DNA of 64,000 nt, from positions 434,001 through 498,000 of the forward strand of contig NZ_JARHTP010000005.1 of assembly GCF_029223485.1 (NCBI RefSeq), read 5' to 3'. This DNA is from Streptomyces coacervatus (GTDB taxonomy: Bacteria > Actinomycetota > Actinomycetes > Streptomycetales > Streptomycetaceae). Positions 24,339 through 33,809 of this stretch are shown here, piece after piece. The translations under genes and the position numbers were made by a program. Position 1 is the first letter of the stretch. Each line of letters begins with the position of its first letter. Under the pieces are notes generated by a model that was given only the letters and a program-made list of their open reading frames with translations, made no database searches and was not told where the DNA came from.

Positions 24339-26909
24339 TTAGCGGAGCGCATCTGCCGCCTGCGCCCGAAGCGCACGCTCCACACCCGACCGGGACTCGG
24401 AGACCAGACGCCGCAGGGCCGCGTTGGGCTCGGCCGAGGACAGCCAGGCGTCCGTCTTGTCCAGGGTCTCCTGCGAGACCTGGACGGACGGGTACAGGCC
24501 GACCGCGATCTGCTGGGCGATCTCGTGCGAGCGGGACTCCCAGAGGCCCTTGACCACCTCGAAGTACTTGTCCGCGTACGGAGCGAGCAGCTCGCGCTGG
24601 TCGGTCTGGACGAAGCCGCCGATGACGGCCTCCTGGACGGCGTTCGGCAGCTTGTCGGACTCGACGACCGTCGCCCAGACCTCCGCCTTCGCCTCCTCGG
24701 TCGGCCGGGCGGCGCGGGCGCTTGCCGCGTGGCGCTCGCCCGCGGCTGTCCTGTCCCGCTCGTACTCGCCGGCGATCTCCGTCTCGTCGTAGCGGCCGAC
24801 CGCGGCGAGGCGATGCACGAACGCCCAGCGCAGCTCGGTGTCGACGACCAGGCCCTCGACCGTCTGCGAACCGTCCAGCAGGGCCTCCAGCAGGTCCAGC
24901 TGCTCCGGCGTCCGGGCCGTCGCCGCGAACGCCCGCGCCCAGGCCAGCTGGTGGTCGCTGCCCGGCGCGGCCGCACGCAGATGGGCCAGCGTGGCGTCGG
25001 TCCAACGGGTGAGCAGGGCTTCGCGGGAGGCCGGGTCGCCGTACAGGTCGATCGCCAGCTTCACCTGGCGGTGCAGCGACTGCACGACGCCGATGTCGGA
25101 CTCCTTGCCGATGCCCGACAGGACGAGGGAGAGGTAGTCGCGGGTGGCGAGTTCGGCATCGCGGGTCATGTCCCAGGCCGACGCCCAGCACAGGGCGCGG
25201 GGGAGGGAGGACTCGAAGTCGCCGAGGTGCTCGGTGACGAACGCGAGGGACTGCTCGTCGAGGCGGACCTTGGCGTACGACAGGTCGTCGTCGTTGAGCA
25301 GGACGACGGCCGGACGGCGCTTGCCGGTCAGCTGCGGTACGGCGGTCAGCTCGCCGTCGACGTCCAGCTCGATGCGGTCGTCGCGGACCAACTTGCCGGT
25401 CTCGTCGTCGAGTTCGTACAGGCCGACGGCGATGCGGTGCGGCCGGAGGGTCGGCTCGCCCTTCGCGCCGGCGGGCAGGGCGGGGGCCTCCTGGCGGATG
25501 GCGAAGGAGGTGATGACACCGCTCGCGTCCGTCTCGACCTCGGGGCGGAGAACGTTGATCCCGGCGGTCTGGAGCCATTTCTCCGACCAGTTCTTGAGAT
25601 CACGCCCGGAGGTCTCCTCCAGCGCGCCGAGCAGGTCGGACAGGCGCGTGTTGCCGTACGCGTGACGCTTGAAGTACGCCTGCACACCGCCGAAGAACTC
25701 GTCCATGCCCACGTACGCGACGAGCTGCTTCAGGACGCTGGCGCCCTTGGCGTAGGTGATGCCGTCGAAGTTGACGAGGACGTCGTCCAGGTCGTTGATC
25801 TCGGCCATGATCGGGTGGGTGGAGGGCAGCTGGTCCTGCCGGTACGCCCACGTCTTCATGGAGTTGGCGAAGGTGGTCCAGGAGTGCGGCCAGCGCGAGG
25901 CGGGGTGGTACGCCTGGCAGGCGATGGAGGTGTAGGTGGCGAACGACTCGTTCAGCCACAGGTCGTTCCACCACTCCATGGTGACCAGGTCGCCGAACCA
26001 CATGTGCGCCAGCTCGTGCAGGATCGTCTCGGCGCGCAGCTCGTACGACGCGTCGGTGACCTTGGAGCGGAAGACGTACTGGTCGCGGATGGTCACCGCG
26101 CCCGCGTTCTCCATCGCGCCCGCGTTGAACTCCGGCACGAACAGCTGGTCGTACTTCTTGAACGGGTACGCGTAGTCGAACTTCTCCTGGAACCACTCGA
26201 AGCCCTGCCGGGTCACCTCGAAGATGGCGTCGGAGTCGAGGAACTCGGCGAGCGAGGGCCGGCAGTAGATGCCGAGCGGCACGCTCTGCCCGTCCTTCTC
26301 GTACACGCTGTGCACGCTGTGGTACGGGCCGACGATCAGCGCCGTGATGTACGTCGAGATCCGCGGCGTCGGCTCGAAGACCCAGGTGTCGTCCTTGGGC
26401 TCGGGCGTCGGCGAGTTGGAGATGACGGTCCAGCCGGTGGGGGCCTTCACGGTGAACTGGAAGGTCGCCTTCAGGTCCGGCTGCTCGAAGGACGCGAAGA
26501 CGCGGCGGGCGTCCGGGACCTCGAACTGGGTGTAGAGATACGCCTGTTGGTCGACGGGATCGACGAACCGGTGCAGGCCCTCACCGGTGTTGGTGTAGGC
26601 GCAGTCGGCGACGACCCGAAGGACGTTACGGCCTTCGAGCAGCCCCGGAAGGGCGATCCGCGAGTCCTTGAAGACCTCGGCGGGGTCGAGGGGGTCGCCG
26701 TTGAGGGTCACCTCGTGGACGGTCGGCGCCACCAGGTCGATGAAGGACTCGACGCGGTTTTCGGCCACGTCGAAGCGCACCGTGGTCACGGACCGGTAGG
26801 TACCGCCCTCCTGCGCGCCGGAGAGGTCGAGATCGATCTCGTACGAGTCAACGGTGAGCAGCTTTGCCCGCTGCTGCGCCTCTTCGCGAGTCAGGTTTGT
26901 GCCAGGCAC
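24339..26909 (-). CDS. pepN: Aminopeptidase N (M1 family), copy 1
   Basis: Cytoplasmic M1 metallopeptidase of 856 residues. It carries the exopeptidase motif GAMEN (264-268), the zinc site HELAH (298-302) and the third ligand Glu 321, giving the full HExxH-x18-E pattern. The C-terminal helical ERAP1-like domain starts near residue 520 (PAVVLLNDDDLSYAKVRLD). It removes N-terminal residues from peptides in protein turnover. GTG start with GAGGAG 8 bases upstream. A paralogue of nearly the same length is at 45619-48198. It is a single gene facing the SDR gene. Confidence 0.93.
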   Translation of the reverse strand: MPGTNLTREEAQQRAKLLTVDSYEIDLDLSGAQEGGTYRSVTTVRFDVAENRVESFIDLVAPTVHEVTLNGDPLDPAEVFKDSRIALPGLLEGRNVLRVVADCAYTNTGEGLHRFVDPVDQQAYLYTQFEVPDARRVFASFEQPDLKATFQFTVKAPTGWTVISNSPTPEPKDDTWVFEPTPRISTYITALIVGPYHSVHSVYEKDGQSVPLGIYCRPSLAEFLDSDAIFEVTRQGFEWFQEKFDYAYPFKKYDQLFVPEFNAGAMENAGAVTIRDQYVFRSKVTDASYELRAETILHELAHMWFGDLVTMEWWNDLWLNESFATYTSIACQAYHPASRWPHSWTTFANSMKTWAYRQDQLPSTHPIMAEINDLDDVLVNFDGITYAKGASVLKQLVAYVGMDEFFGGVQAYFKRHAYGNTRLSDLLGALEETSGRDLKNWSEKWLQTAGINVLRPEVETDASGVITSFAIRQEAPALPAGAKGEPTLRPHRIAVGLYELDDETGKLVRDDRIELDVDGELTAVPQLTGKRRPAVVLLNDDDLSYAKVRLDEQSLAFVTEHLGDFESSLPRALCWASAWDMTRDAELATRDYLSLVLSGIGKESDIGVVQSLHRQVKLAIDLYGDPASREALLTRWTDATLAHLRAAAPGSDHQLAWARAFAATARTPEQLDLLEALLDGSQTVEGLVVDTELRWAFVHRLAAVGRYDETEIAGEYERDRTAAGERHAASARAARPTEEAKAEVWATVVESDKLPNAVQEAVIGGFVQTDQRELLAPYADKYFEVVKGLWESRSHEIAQQIAVGLYPSVQVSQETLDKTDAWLSSAEPNAALRRLVSESRSGVERALRAQAADALR

Positions 26910-27067
26910 GCGGTCATCTCCTCGTTATGTGTGGGTTGCGCCATCCTTCCATGTGACCGTGGGGAGGGCGACGAGGGTTTTCCCGATGGGTCGCCCGGCG
27001 GGCGCTGCCGGACCGCCACGTCCGTTTCCCGCCAGTCATCCGGCCCCGCCCGCGCCAGCCTGGACCC

Positions 27068-27538
27068 ATGACGACGTACACCGCACGACCCATCGCCCCG
27101 TCCGTCCTCAAGCAACTCCGCATCGACGACGACGCGGGCCGCCCGATGACCCCCGTCACCGACGACGAGGGCGGAGCGCCCCTCCGCTGCTGCCTGCGCC
27201 GCAGCGAGCCCGGTGAGGTGATCGCGCTCGTCTCCTACGCGCCGCTCCGTCGCTGGGCGGCCGAGACAGGCGCCCAGCCGGGGGCCTATGACGAGCAGGG
27301 GCCGGTCTTCATCCACGCCGACGAGTGCCCGGGGCCGGACGGTGACGGCTATCCGTTCGACAACGACCACCGGACCGTCCGCCGCTACTCGGCCGACGGG
27401 CACATTCTGGGCGGCGAACTGGTCCCCGCCCCCGACGACGCGGCCTTCCGGAAAGCGTTCGACGACCCGTCCGTGGTGCTCGTCCACGTCCGGGCCGTCG
27501 AGTACGGCTGTTTCCTCTACGAGGTGCGTCGGCCCTGA
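27068..27538 (+). CDS. DUF1203 family protein
   Basis: Protein of 156 residues recognisable as DUF1203 by the N-terminal YTARPIAPSVLKQLR segment, the central PLRCCLRRSEPGEVIALVSY block, and the GPVFIHADEC and RRYSADGHILGG blocks. The function of the family is unknown. The Cys and His residues in CC and FIHADEC are conserved-looking and could bind metal, but this is inference. There is no Shine-Dalgarno site before the ATG, so the message may be leaderless. It is divergent from pepN across 158 bases and converges on asd. Confidence 0.8.
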   Translation: MTTYTARPIAPSVLKQLRIDDDAGRPMTPVTDDEGGAPLRCCLRRSEPGEVIALVSYAPLRRWAAETGAQPGAYDEQGPVFIHADECPGPDGDGYPFDNDHRTVRRYSADGHILGGELVPAPDDAAFRKAFDDPSVVLVHVRAVEYGCFLYEVRRP

Positions 27539-27590
27539 GCGGCCTTGCCGAATTCCGGTGCGCTACCGCGTCCCGTAAGGGGCGCGGGGC

Positions 27591-27671
27591 TGTGTCGATA
27601 TGCGGCTCCGCCGCGTGGGCGCGACCAGCCCCCACCTGCCCGCACCCGGGGCGGAGCCGCATATCGATACA
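27591..27671. terminator. Large hairpin between convergent DUF1203 and asd genes
   Basis: Arms 27591-27612 and 27650-27671 match at 21 of 22 positions (core CGATATGCGGCTCCGCC) around a 37-base loop. The left arm interrupts a copy of the GGGGCGCGGGG/GCGCGACCAGCC interspersed repeat. Confidence 0.65.
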
Positions 27672-27697
27672 GCATCACCGCACTTCCGGCGGAGCGC

Positions 27698-28714
27698 TCA
27701 GCCGCGCAGCTCCTGCGCCACCAGCTCCGCGATCTGCACCGCGTTCAGCGCAGCGCCCTTGCGGAGGTTGTCGTTGGAGATGAACAGGGCCAGGCCGTTG
27801 TCCACCGTCTCGTCGCGGCGGATGCGGCCGACGTAGGACGGGTCCTGGCCCGCGGCCTGGAGGGGGGTCGGGATGTCGGAGAGCTCGACGCCCGGGGCGG
27901 TGGAGAGGAGCTCCGTCGCGCGCTCGGGCGAGATCGGGCGGGCGAAGCGGGCGTTGATCTGGAGGGAGTGGCCGGAGAAGACCGGGACGCGGACGCAGGT
28001 GCCGGAGACCTTGAGCCCGGGGATCTCCAGGATCTTGCGGGACTCGTTGCGGAGCTTCTGCTCCTCGTCCGTCTCGTTCAGACCGTCGTCGACGATCGAG
28101 CCCGCGAGGGGGAGCACGTTGAAGGCGATGGGGCGCTTGTAGACGCCGGGCTCCGGGAAGTCGACCGCGCTGCCGTCGTGCGTCAGCTTGTCGGCGTCGG
28201 CGATCACCTTCTGCGCCTGGCCGTGCAGCTCCGCCACGCCCGCGAGGCCCGAGCCCGACACCGCCTGGTAGGTGGCGACGATCAGCGCCTCCAGGCCCGC
28301 CTCCGCGTGCAGGACCTTCAGCACCGGCATCGCGGCCATCGTCGTGCAGTTCGGGTTGGCGATGATGCCCTTGGGGCGGTTCGCGATCGCGTGCGCGTTC
28401 ACCTCGGAGACGACCAGCGGGACCTCCGGGTCCTTGCGCCAGGCCGAGGAGTTGTCGATCACGACGGGGCCCTGTGCGGCGACCTTCTCGGCCAGCGCCT
28501 TCGAGGTCGCACCGCCCGCGGAGAACAGCACGATGTCCAGGCCGGTGTAGTCGGCGGTCGCCGCGTCCTCCACCGTCACACCGTCAAGGACCGTCCCCGC
28601 CGAGCGCGCCGAGGCGAACAGGCGCAGCTCGGTCGTCGGGAAATTGCGCTCCTTGAGGATCCTGCGCATGACCGTGCCGACCTGACCGGTGGCTCCGACG
28701 ATTCCGACCCTCAC
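27698..28714 (-). CDS. asd: Aspartate-semialdehyde dehydrogenase
   Basis: Protein of 338 residues. The NADP-binding motif VGIVGATGQVGTVM is at residues 3-16, the active-site Cys lies in NPNCTTMAAM (about 126-135), and the substrate-binding stretch SGSGLAGV follows. It reduces aspartyl phosphate to aspartate semialdehyde, the branch point to lysine/diaminopimelate, threonine and methionine. The length is normal and all motifs are intact. No aspartokinase gene is adjacent here. It is divergent from the ECF sigma gene across a 307-bp gap. Confidence 0.94.
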   Translation of the reverse strand: MRVGIVGATGQVGTVMRRILKERNFPTTELRLFASARSAGTVLDGVTVEDAATADYTGLDIVLFSAGGATSKALAEKVAAQGPVVIDNSSAWRKDPEVPLVVSEVNAHAIANRPKGIIANPNCTTMAAMPVLKVLHAEAGLEALIVATYQAVSGSGLAGVAELHGQAQKVIADADKLTHDGSAVDFPEPGVYKRPIAFNVLPLAGSIVDDGLNETDEEQKLRNESRKILEIPGLKVSGTCVRVPVFSGHSLQINARFARPISPERATELLSTAPGVELSDIPTPLQAAGQDPSYVGRIRRDETVDNGLALFISNDNLRKGAALNAVQIAELVAQELRG

Positions 28715-29021
28715 GGTGACTCCCTTGCGTGTTCGTGTATGTCTGCGGCGTTTCCATCATGCGGCCGACCCGGGTCCGCCTGTCCAATTCTTTGCGCTCC
28801 ATGCCCGAAGCCTGGGACGCCCCACCGTGATCAACGGTTGCGGAACTCCGCCCACACCTGCGCTGAGCTGGAGAAATTCGCCTTACGACGGCCCAGTGCC
28901 GCAAGCTGTGCTGCCCCCGCGCGTCGGTGTGACGTACGCCTCGACGAAACTCCTGGAAACCCGGCCGAACGTTTCCGGGCCCTGCGGCGTCGTAGAGGAA
29001 ACGCGGTGAGGGGGGTGGCTC
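28715..29021. other. Divergent intergenic region between asd and the ECF sigma gene
   Basis: A 307-bp non-coding stretch. It holds a GGAAAC-N10-GTTTCC dyad (28955-28976) and an ECF-like promoter over its right half. I see nothing convincing on the asd side. Confidence 0.45.
28967..28991 (+). promoter_or_regulatory. Possible ECF-type promoter for the sigma gene
   Basis: GAAC-N17-CGTC is the generic ECF layout and lies about 30 bases before the GTG. If real it would be autoregulation by the encoded sigma factor. Confidence 0.35.
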
Positions 29022-29549
29022 GTGCTGCGCAGAAAGGCCCGCCGTGGCCTGGAGGACGATCATGGCGATCCTCTGGACGCGGCTCAGGAACGCCGGGTGC
29101 GGGCAGTGCTCGCGCTGGGCGGGGTGCCGCAGACGGACCTGCCGGACGGGGTGCAGCAGGTCCGTCTGCGGTTGCTGGAGCGGGCGGCGAAGGGGTACGA
29201 GGCCCCGCGCGACGTGTCCGCATGGGCGGCCGTCGTCGCCTCCAACCTGGCCATGGACTGGCACCGCGCCAAGAAGCGGCAGGAGCGGCTGGGGGAGCGG
29301 CTGTCCTCGCTGCGCCAGCACGAGCAGCCCTCCGGCGAGGACACCAGCGTGCTCTCCCTCGCCGTCGCCCAGGGCCTCGACGAGCTGCCCGACTCCCAGC
29401 GCCAGGTCCTCGTCCTGCGTTTCTACGCCGACCTGCCGGTCCGCTCGATCGCCCAGGAGCTGGGCGTCCCCGAGGGCACGGTCAAGAGCCGCCTGCACAC
29501 GGCGGTACGGGCCCTGCGCGCCCGTCTGCACGAGGACGAGGTGGTGTGA
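29022..29549 (+). CDS. ECF sigma factor
   Basis: Sigma factor of 175 residues from a GTG start with GAGGGGGG upstream. Region 2 is short but visible (VQQVRLRLLERAAKG, then WAAVVASNLAMDWHRAKKRQ). Region 4 is clear (LDELPDSQRQVLVLRFYADL, then IAQELGVPEGTVKSRLHTAV). The next gene starts 1 base after its stop and encodes a single-pass membrane protein, the usual arrangement of an ECF factor with its membrane anti-sigma factor. The signal sensed is unknown. Confidence 0.87.
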   Translation: MLRRKARRGLEDDHGDPLDAAQERRVRAVLALGGVPQTDLPDGVQQVRLRLLERAAKGYEAPRDVSAWAAVVASNLAMDWHRAKKRQERLGERLSSLRQHEQPSGEDTSVLSLAVAQGLDELPDSQRQVLVLRFYADLPVRSIAQELGVPEGTVKSRLHTAVRALRARLHEDEVV

Positions 29550-29550
29550 C

Positions 29551-30276
29551 ATGACCGCGGAATACGACGGCGCCGATGCGCTCATGGCCGCGATCACCGG
29601 CGAGGAGCCGTCCGACGAGGCCCGTGCCGACGCCGCCTTCATGGCCGAGCACCGCAAGGCCGTGGCGGACGTGGCGCTGCTGCGGGAGCAGCTCGGGATC
29701 ATCGGGGACGCGCTGGGCGCGCAGGAACGGCCGCAGCGGCTATCCGCTCCGGTACGGGCGCCGAGGGACTGGCGCCGGGCCCGCAGGTTCGCCTTCGGCT
29801 CCCTCGCCGCGGCCGCCGTCGCGACCGTGCTGGCGGGGATGGGCTGGCTGGCGACGCAGGCCGGGAGCGGCGCGAGCGAGGACTCCGGCAGCGCCTCGGG
29901 CGCCAAGGCGGACGCCTCTGCCCGCTCGCCCATGTCCAGCCCCGGCTACCTCGCCTGCGCCGGTCTGGTCGCCGAGGGCGACGTCACCGAGGTCGAGCGG
30001 GTGCCCGGAGCCGCGGGGCAGGAGCGGATCACCTTGGACGTGACCCGTTCGTACAAGCCGGAGAAGGCCGGGAAGAAGGTCACCTTCGTGGTCGAGGAGG
30101 AGGCCGTCCAGAAGGCCCGCGACAAGGCCCTCCACAAGGGTGATCACATCCTGGTGGCCATTCCGCAGCATGGGGCCCCCTCGGACTACGTGCTCGTCGG
30201 CGAGCAGTCGATCGCCCGTGAACGCGCCGGACTGGAGCAGGCGTTGAAGGAGTCGGCCGGCGTCACCTGTGGATGA
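29551..30276 (+). CDS. Putative membrane anti-sigma factor
   Basis: Protein of 241 residues. A cytoplasmic helical N-terminal region (about 1-75), one membrane helix (FAFGSLAAAAVATVLAGMGW, about 83-102), a Ser/Gly/Ala-rich linker and an extracytoplasmic C-terminal domain with two Cys (LACAGLV and the terminal TCG). The HxxxCxxC zinc motif of many anti-sigma factors is absent. Position and topology make it the likely anti-sigma partner of the preceding gene; the outer domain could sense an envelope signal. The role is inferred from context. Confidence 0.72.
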   Translation: MTAEYDGADALMAAITGEEPSDEARADAAFMAEHRKAVADVALLREQLGIIGDALGAQERPQRLSAPVRAPRDWRRARRFAFGSLAAAAVATVLAGMGWLATQAGSGASEDSGSASGAKADASARSPMSSPGYLACAGLVAEGDVTEVERVPGAAGQERITLDVTRSYKPEKAGKKVTFVVEEEAVQKARDKALHKGDHILVAIPQHGAPSDYVLVGEQSIARERAGLEQALKESAGVTCG

Positions 30277-30278
30277 GA

Positions 30279-30311
30279 GAGGGCGGGCGCCCGTAATGGA
30301 CGCCCGCCCTC
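30279..30311. terminator. Bidirectional terminator
   Basis: A perfect 11-bp stem (GAGGGCGGGCG and its complement) with an 11-base loop lies between the anti-sigma gene and the converging protease gene. Confidence 0.82.
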
Positions 30312-30344
30312 ATCGCCGTAGCTGATCCGCCGTATCCGATCCGG

Positions 30345-33300
30345 CTACGGCGTGACCTTCTCGATCTTCACGCTGCCGATGCCCGCGACGGTGCCGCTGC
30401 CGTTCACCAGCTGGACCTGGCCGAAGAACTCACGGCCCTCCGGGGCGGCCGCCGCGGCGGTGACGTTGCCGGAGACGGTCGCCGACTCGCCCGTGCCGAG
30501 CTTGACCGGCGTCGACTCGTCGACGCCGACCGTGCCCAGGGACGCGGAGAAGAAGACGTCCCGGTAGTCGTACGCGGTGGAGCCGGACGGGACCGAGTAG
30601 CCCGCGACCTCGATGGTGTACGTACCGGCGGCGGGCGAGGCGATGGAGACCGCCTCCTCCGAGTCGCCGTCGGCGGACGTCCCGACGACCGTGCCGGCGG
30701 CGTTCTTCACCGTCAGGTCGAGGTCGGCGGACGCGTCCGAGACGTTGCCGATGGCGACGTCCAGCGACTTGGCGCCCGCGGGCACCTCGACCGTGGTGGT
30801 CTGCGTCTCGCCTTCCTTGATGGTCGGGCGGGCCGTCTTCGACGAGCCGAGCGGGCCGCCGACCAGCTTGCCGTCGAGTGCGGCGAGCTTGTTCGTCACC
30901 TTCCACGAGACGGCGGCCGGGGTGCCGACCTTGGCCTCGGGCACGGTCACGGTCTGCGGGTCGAAGGCCGCGCCGAGGACGGCGACGTCCAGCTTGTACG
31001 GGTTGTCGAGCAGCGGCGAGGTGCGGCGCGACTCGACCTCGATCTCCCAGACGCCGGGCTGCGGGTCCGCGTACGCGCGCACGTCGGGCTTGCAGCCGTT
31101 GCCGTCGAGGTAGTTGTTGTAGCAGTACGGGGTGCCGGTGTTGTCGACCGGAGTGCCGTACGGGTGGATCGCGATGAATCGGGTCTGGCTCTTGTCCGTC
31201 AGCCCGCCGATGGCGACTTCGAGGGACTTGGCGCCCTGCGGCACGGTCACGAAGTACGACTGCGAGCTGTTGCGCTGCACGGTGTCGGACGCGGAGAACG
31301 TGTACTTCACCGGCGTCGAGACCACGACGGTGGTGAGGATCTGCTTGTCGATCCCCTCCGTCTTCGGGTCGTCGACCGTCAGGATCGCGCTCTTGATGCC
31401 CGCCGACCTCGGCTTCGCCTGCACCTTGACCGTCACCGGCTGGTTCAGCGGCAGCTTCACCTCGTCCTTGCCGACGATCCTGAAGGTGCCGGCGGCGTTG
31501 TTCTCCAGGGACAGCTCGTGGCGAACCGCCTTGTCAGGACCGGAGGTTCGGGTGATGGTGACGTCGTACGTCTTCGTGTCACCGGCCTTGAGGCCGCCCT
31601 CGCGGTCGTACAGACCGGTGCCGAAGCCCGGCGTCTTCAGGGCCTGGTCGAGCGCGGTGTCGACCGGCGCCTTGACGGTGTAGTCGTGGGCCGTCGCGCC
31701 GTCCCTGATGGAGTCCCAGGCGTCGACGATGTCGATGCGGCCCGCGCCCTCCTCGTATGCCTGAACACCCTTGATGTGATGGGCGGTCGAGGTGAGGGCC
31801 GTGCGCAGGGTGGCGGGCTTGAGCTCGATGCCCTTCTGCTTGGCGGCGCTCAGCAGCAGCGCGCTCGCGCCCGCGGCCTGCGGGGACGCCATGGACGTGC
31901 CCTGCAGCATGGAGTAGCCGGCCGGCAGCGAGTAGCCCGCCTCGGCGACCGGGGAGCCCGGCAGCCAGGTCTGGGTGGTGTTGATCGCGGCGCCGGGCGC
32001 GACGAGGGTCGGCGTGAACCCGCCGTCCTCGCGCGGACCACGGGAGGAGAAGGGAAGCAGCGCGTACTTCTTCTCCACCTGCGAGCCGTAGTTGGAGGCC
32101 CAGGTCGCCTTCGAGATGCCCGCGCCGACGGAGATCACCTTGTCCGCGAGGCCCGGGTCACCGATGGTGTTGGCGCCGGGACCGGAGTTGCCGGCCGAGA
32201 TGACCAGCTGCACGCCGTAGGTGTCGATGAGCCGCGTGTACAGCTCCGCACGGGCGTTGTTGCCGTCGTTCAGCGCCGGGAGACCGCCGATGGACATGTT
32301 GACGATGTCGACACCGCGGTTCACGACGAGGTCGATCATGCCCTCGGTGAGCGCGACGTTGGTGCAGCCGCCGGTCCAGGTGCAGGCACGGGAGGAGACG
32401 ATCTTCGCGCCGGGGGCGGCGCCGTTCATCTTGCCGCCGAAGAGCCCGTTGGCCGCGGTGATGCCCGCGACATGCGTACCGTGCTCGGACTCGATGACGC
32501 CGATGTTGACGAAGTCGGCCTTCTTGCCGACCCAGTCGCCGCCGTACGGGTCCATCGGCACGTCCTTGCGGATCTGCACGACGAACGGCTGGCGCTCCAC
32601 GACATCGGTGGACGGGTTGTCGGTACCGAAGTAGCCGATCTGGTAGCCGTCCTTGTACGGCTTCATCGGCTCGTCGTCGCTGAAGTCGTTGTTGTTGTTC
32701 AGGTCGACGCGGACGGTACCGGCGGCGGCGTCGTAGAGCACGCCCCACTTGTCCGTCGTGTCCCCGTCCCGGTTGGCGTCGCCCTTCGCGTCGCCGCCCG
32801 CGGTGGCGGCCTCGCTGAACGTGCTGACCTGGTACGACCCGGCGGGCGCCGTCCAGGTCTTGCCGCCGTAGGTGAAGGTGGGGCCGGAGACCGAGGTCAC
32901 CATCGGCCGCCAGGTGGCGTCGCTGTCGACGATCGGGTCGGTCGCCGTCACCCAGTCGACGATCTTCCGCTCGCCGGTGCTGGTCTTCTGCAGCGCGGGG
33001 TGGCCCAGGTCCACACCGGAGTCGAGGATGCCGATGGTGACACCGCGGCCGTCCGCCTTCGGGTGGTCCTTCACGAAGTCGACGGCACCCGTCTCGAAGG
33101 ACGGGTTGTACGGGTTCTCGGCGGGGGTGTTCTTGTCGGGGGCCGGGTAACTGACCGTGCCCGACGCCGACTTGGAGCCGCTCGTCGCGCTCGGGTCGTC
33201 CAGCGGTATCTCTTCCCGCAGGTCGATGCCGTGCACGGAGGAGAGCTTCGCGGCGGCGGCGATGGCCGAGTCGGCCCTGCCGGTCGGGACGGTGGCGCGG

Positions 33301-33626
33301 ACGTAACCGAGCTTGTCGTACGTCCTTCCGACCGAGCCGCCCTTGACCGCGTCCAGCTCCTTGGCGACCTGCTCGGTCTGCCCCGGCGCGGTGGCGATCA
33401 TCATGGTGACGTTCTTGTCGCCGTCGGCCTTGGCCTCGGCGAGCAGGTCCGCGTCGTCGGAACCGAGCTTGGCGGCGGCGGACTTGGCGGTACCGTCCGT
33501 GGGCGATGCGGCGGACGGCGCGTCGGCGGAGAAGGCCATGGGTATCGGCCCCGCCGCGGAGAGCGCGGCGACGAGACCGGCGGCCACGGCTATTCGGGCC
33601 ACGGGTCTGAGGGGGGTGAGGGTCAT
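30345..33626 (-). CDS. Large secreted subtilisin-like serine protease (S8)
   Basis: Protein of 1093 residues. The second ATG (33626) is chosen because AAGGG lies 6 bases before it. A signal peptide (VARIAVAAGLVAALSAAGPI) and a propeptide region (about 50-150) precede the catalytic domain with Asp near 202 (GILDSGVDLG), His near 382 (EHGTHVAG) and Ser near 578 (GTSMASPQAAG). A long insertion lies between Asp and His. The C-terminal 450 residues form several beta-sandwich modules of the pre-peptidase/Ig-like kind. An extracellular protein-degrading role is likely. It is a single gene with its own terminator. Confidence 0.9.
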   Translation of the reverse strand: MTLTPLRPVARIAVAAGLVAALSAAGPIPMAFSADAPSAASPTDGTAKSAAAKLGSDDADLLAEAKADGDKNVTMMIATAPGQTEQVAKELDAVKGGSVGRTYDKLGYVRATVPTGRADSAIAAAAKLSSVHGIDLREEIPLDDPSATSGSKSASGTVSYPAPDKNTPAENPYNPSFETGAVDFVKDHPKADGRGVTIGILDSGVDLGHPALQKTSTGERKIVDWVTATDPIVDSDATWRPMVTSVSGPTFTYGGKTWTAPAGSYQVSTFSEAATAGGDAKGDANRDGDTTDKWGVLYDAAAGTVRVDLNNNNDFSDDEPMKPYKDGYQIGYFGTDNPSTDVVERQPFVVQIRKDVPMDPYGGDWVGKKADFVNIGVIESEHGTHVAGITAANGLFGGKMNGAAPGAKIVSSRACTWTGGCTNVALTEGMIDLVVNRGVDIVNMSIGGLPALNDGNNARAELYTRLIDTYGVQLVISAGNSGPGANTIGDPGLADKVISVGAGISKATWASNYGSQVEKKYALLPFSSRGPREDGGFTPTLVAPGAAINTTQTWLPGSPVAEAGYSLPAGYSMLQGTSMASPQAAGASALLLSAAKQKGIELKPATLRTALTSTAHHIKGVQAYEEGAGRIDIVDAWDSIRDGATAHDYTVKAPVDTALDQALKTPGFGTGLYDREGGLKAGDTKTYDVTITRTSGPDKAVRHELSLENNAAGTFRIVGKDEVKLPLNQPVTVKVQAKPRSAGIKSAILTVDDPKTEGIDKQILTTVVVSTPVKYTFSASDTVQRNSSQSYFVTVPQGAKSLEVAIGGLTDKSQTRFIAIHPYGTPVDNTGTPYCYNNYLDGNGCKPDVRAYADPQPGVWEIEVESRRTSPLLDNPYKLDVAVLGAAFDPQTVTVPEAKVGTPAAVSWKVTNKLAALDGKLVGGPLGSSKTARPTIKEGETQTTTVEVPAGAKSLDVAIGNVSDASADLDLTVKNAAGTVVGTSADGDSEEAVSIASPAAGTYTIEVAGYSVPSGSTAYDYRDVFFSASLGTVGVDESTPVKLGTGESATVSGNVTAAAAAPEGREFFGQVQLVNGSGTVAGIGSVKIEKVTP

Positions 33627-33797
33627 CGGCATCCCTTGCAGGTGAAGAATCCAGTGCCGGACGAGCGCACAGCTTTACCCAAGGGACAGTTGTTTGGGAA
33701 GTGTTGACCGAAACGATATGGACGTATGGGGAAAACCCCCGATTCCCTTTACGGGGATGAGTCCCCAATAGTGGCAAATGATCCGGCGGTTCAGGAC

Positions 33798-33803
33798 TAA
33801 CGT
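33798..33803 (+). promoter_or_regulatory. -10 box of a probable leaderless Nudix mRNA
   Basis: TAACGT ends 6 bases before the GTG start, and there is no Shine-Dalgarno site, so transcription probably begins at or next to the start codon. Confidence 0.45.
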
Positions 33804-33809
33804 CCCTAC

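Noticed and set aside
27539..27697. Riboswitch or small RNA between DUF1203 and asd.
   Set aside because: The structure lies at the convergent 3' ends of both genes, so a terminator or repeat-derived hairpin is the simpler reading; a lysine riboswitch would be upstream of asd.
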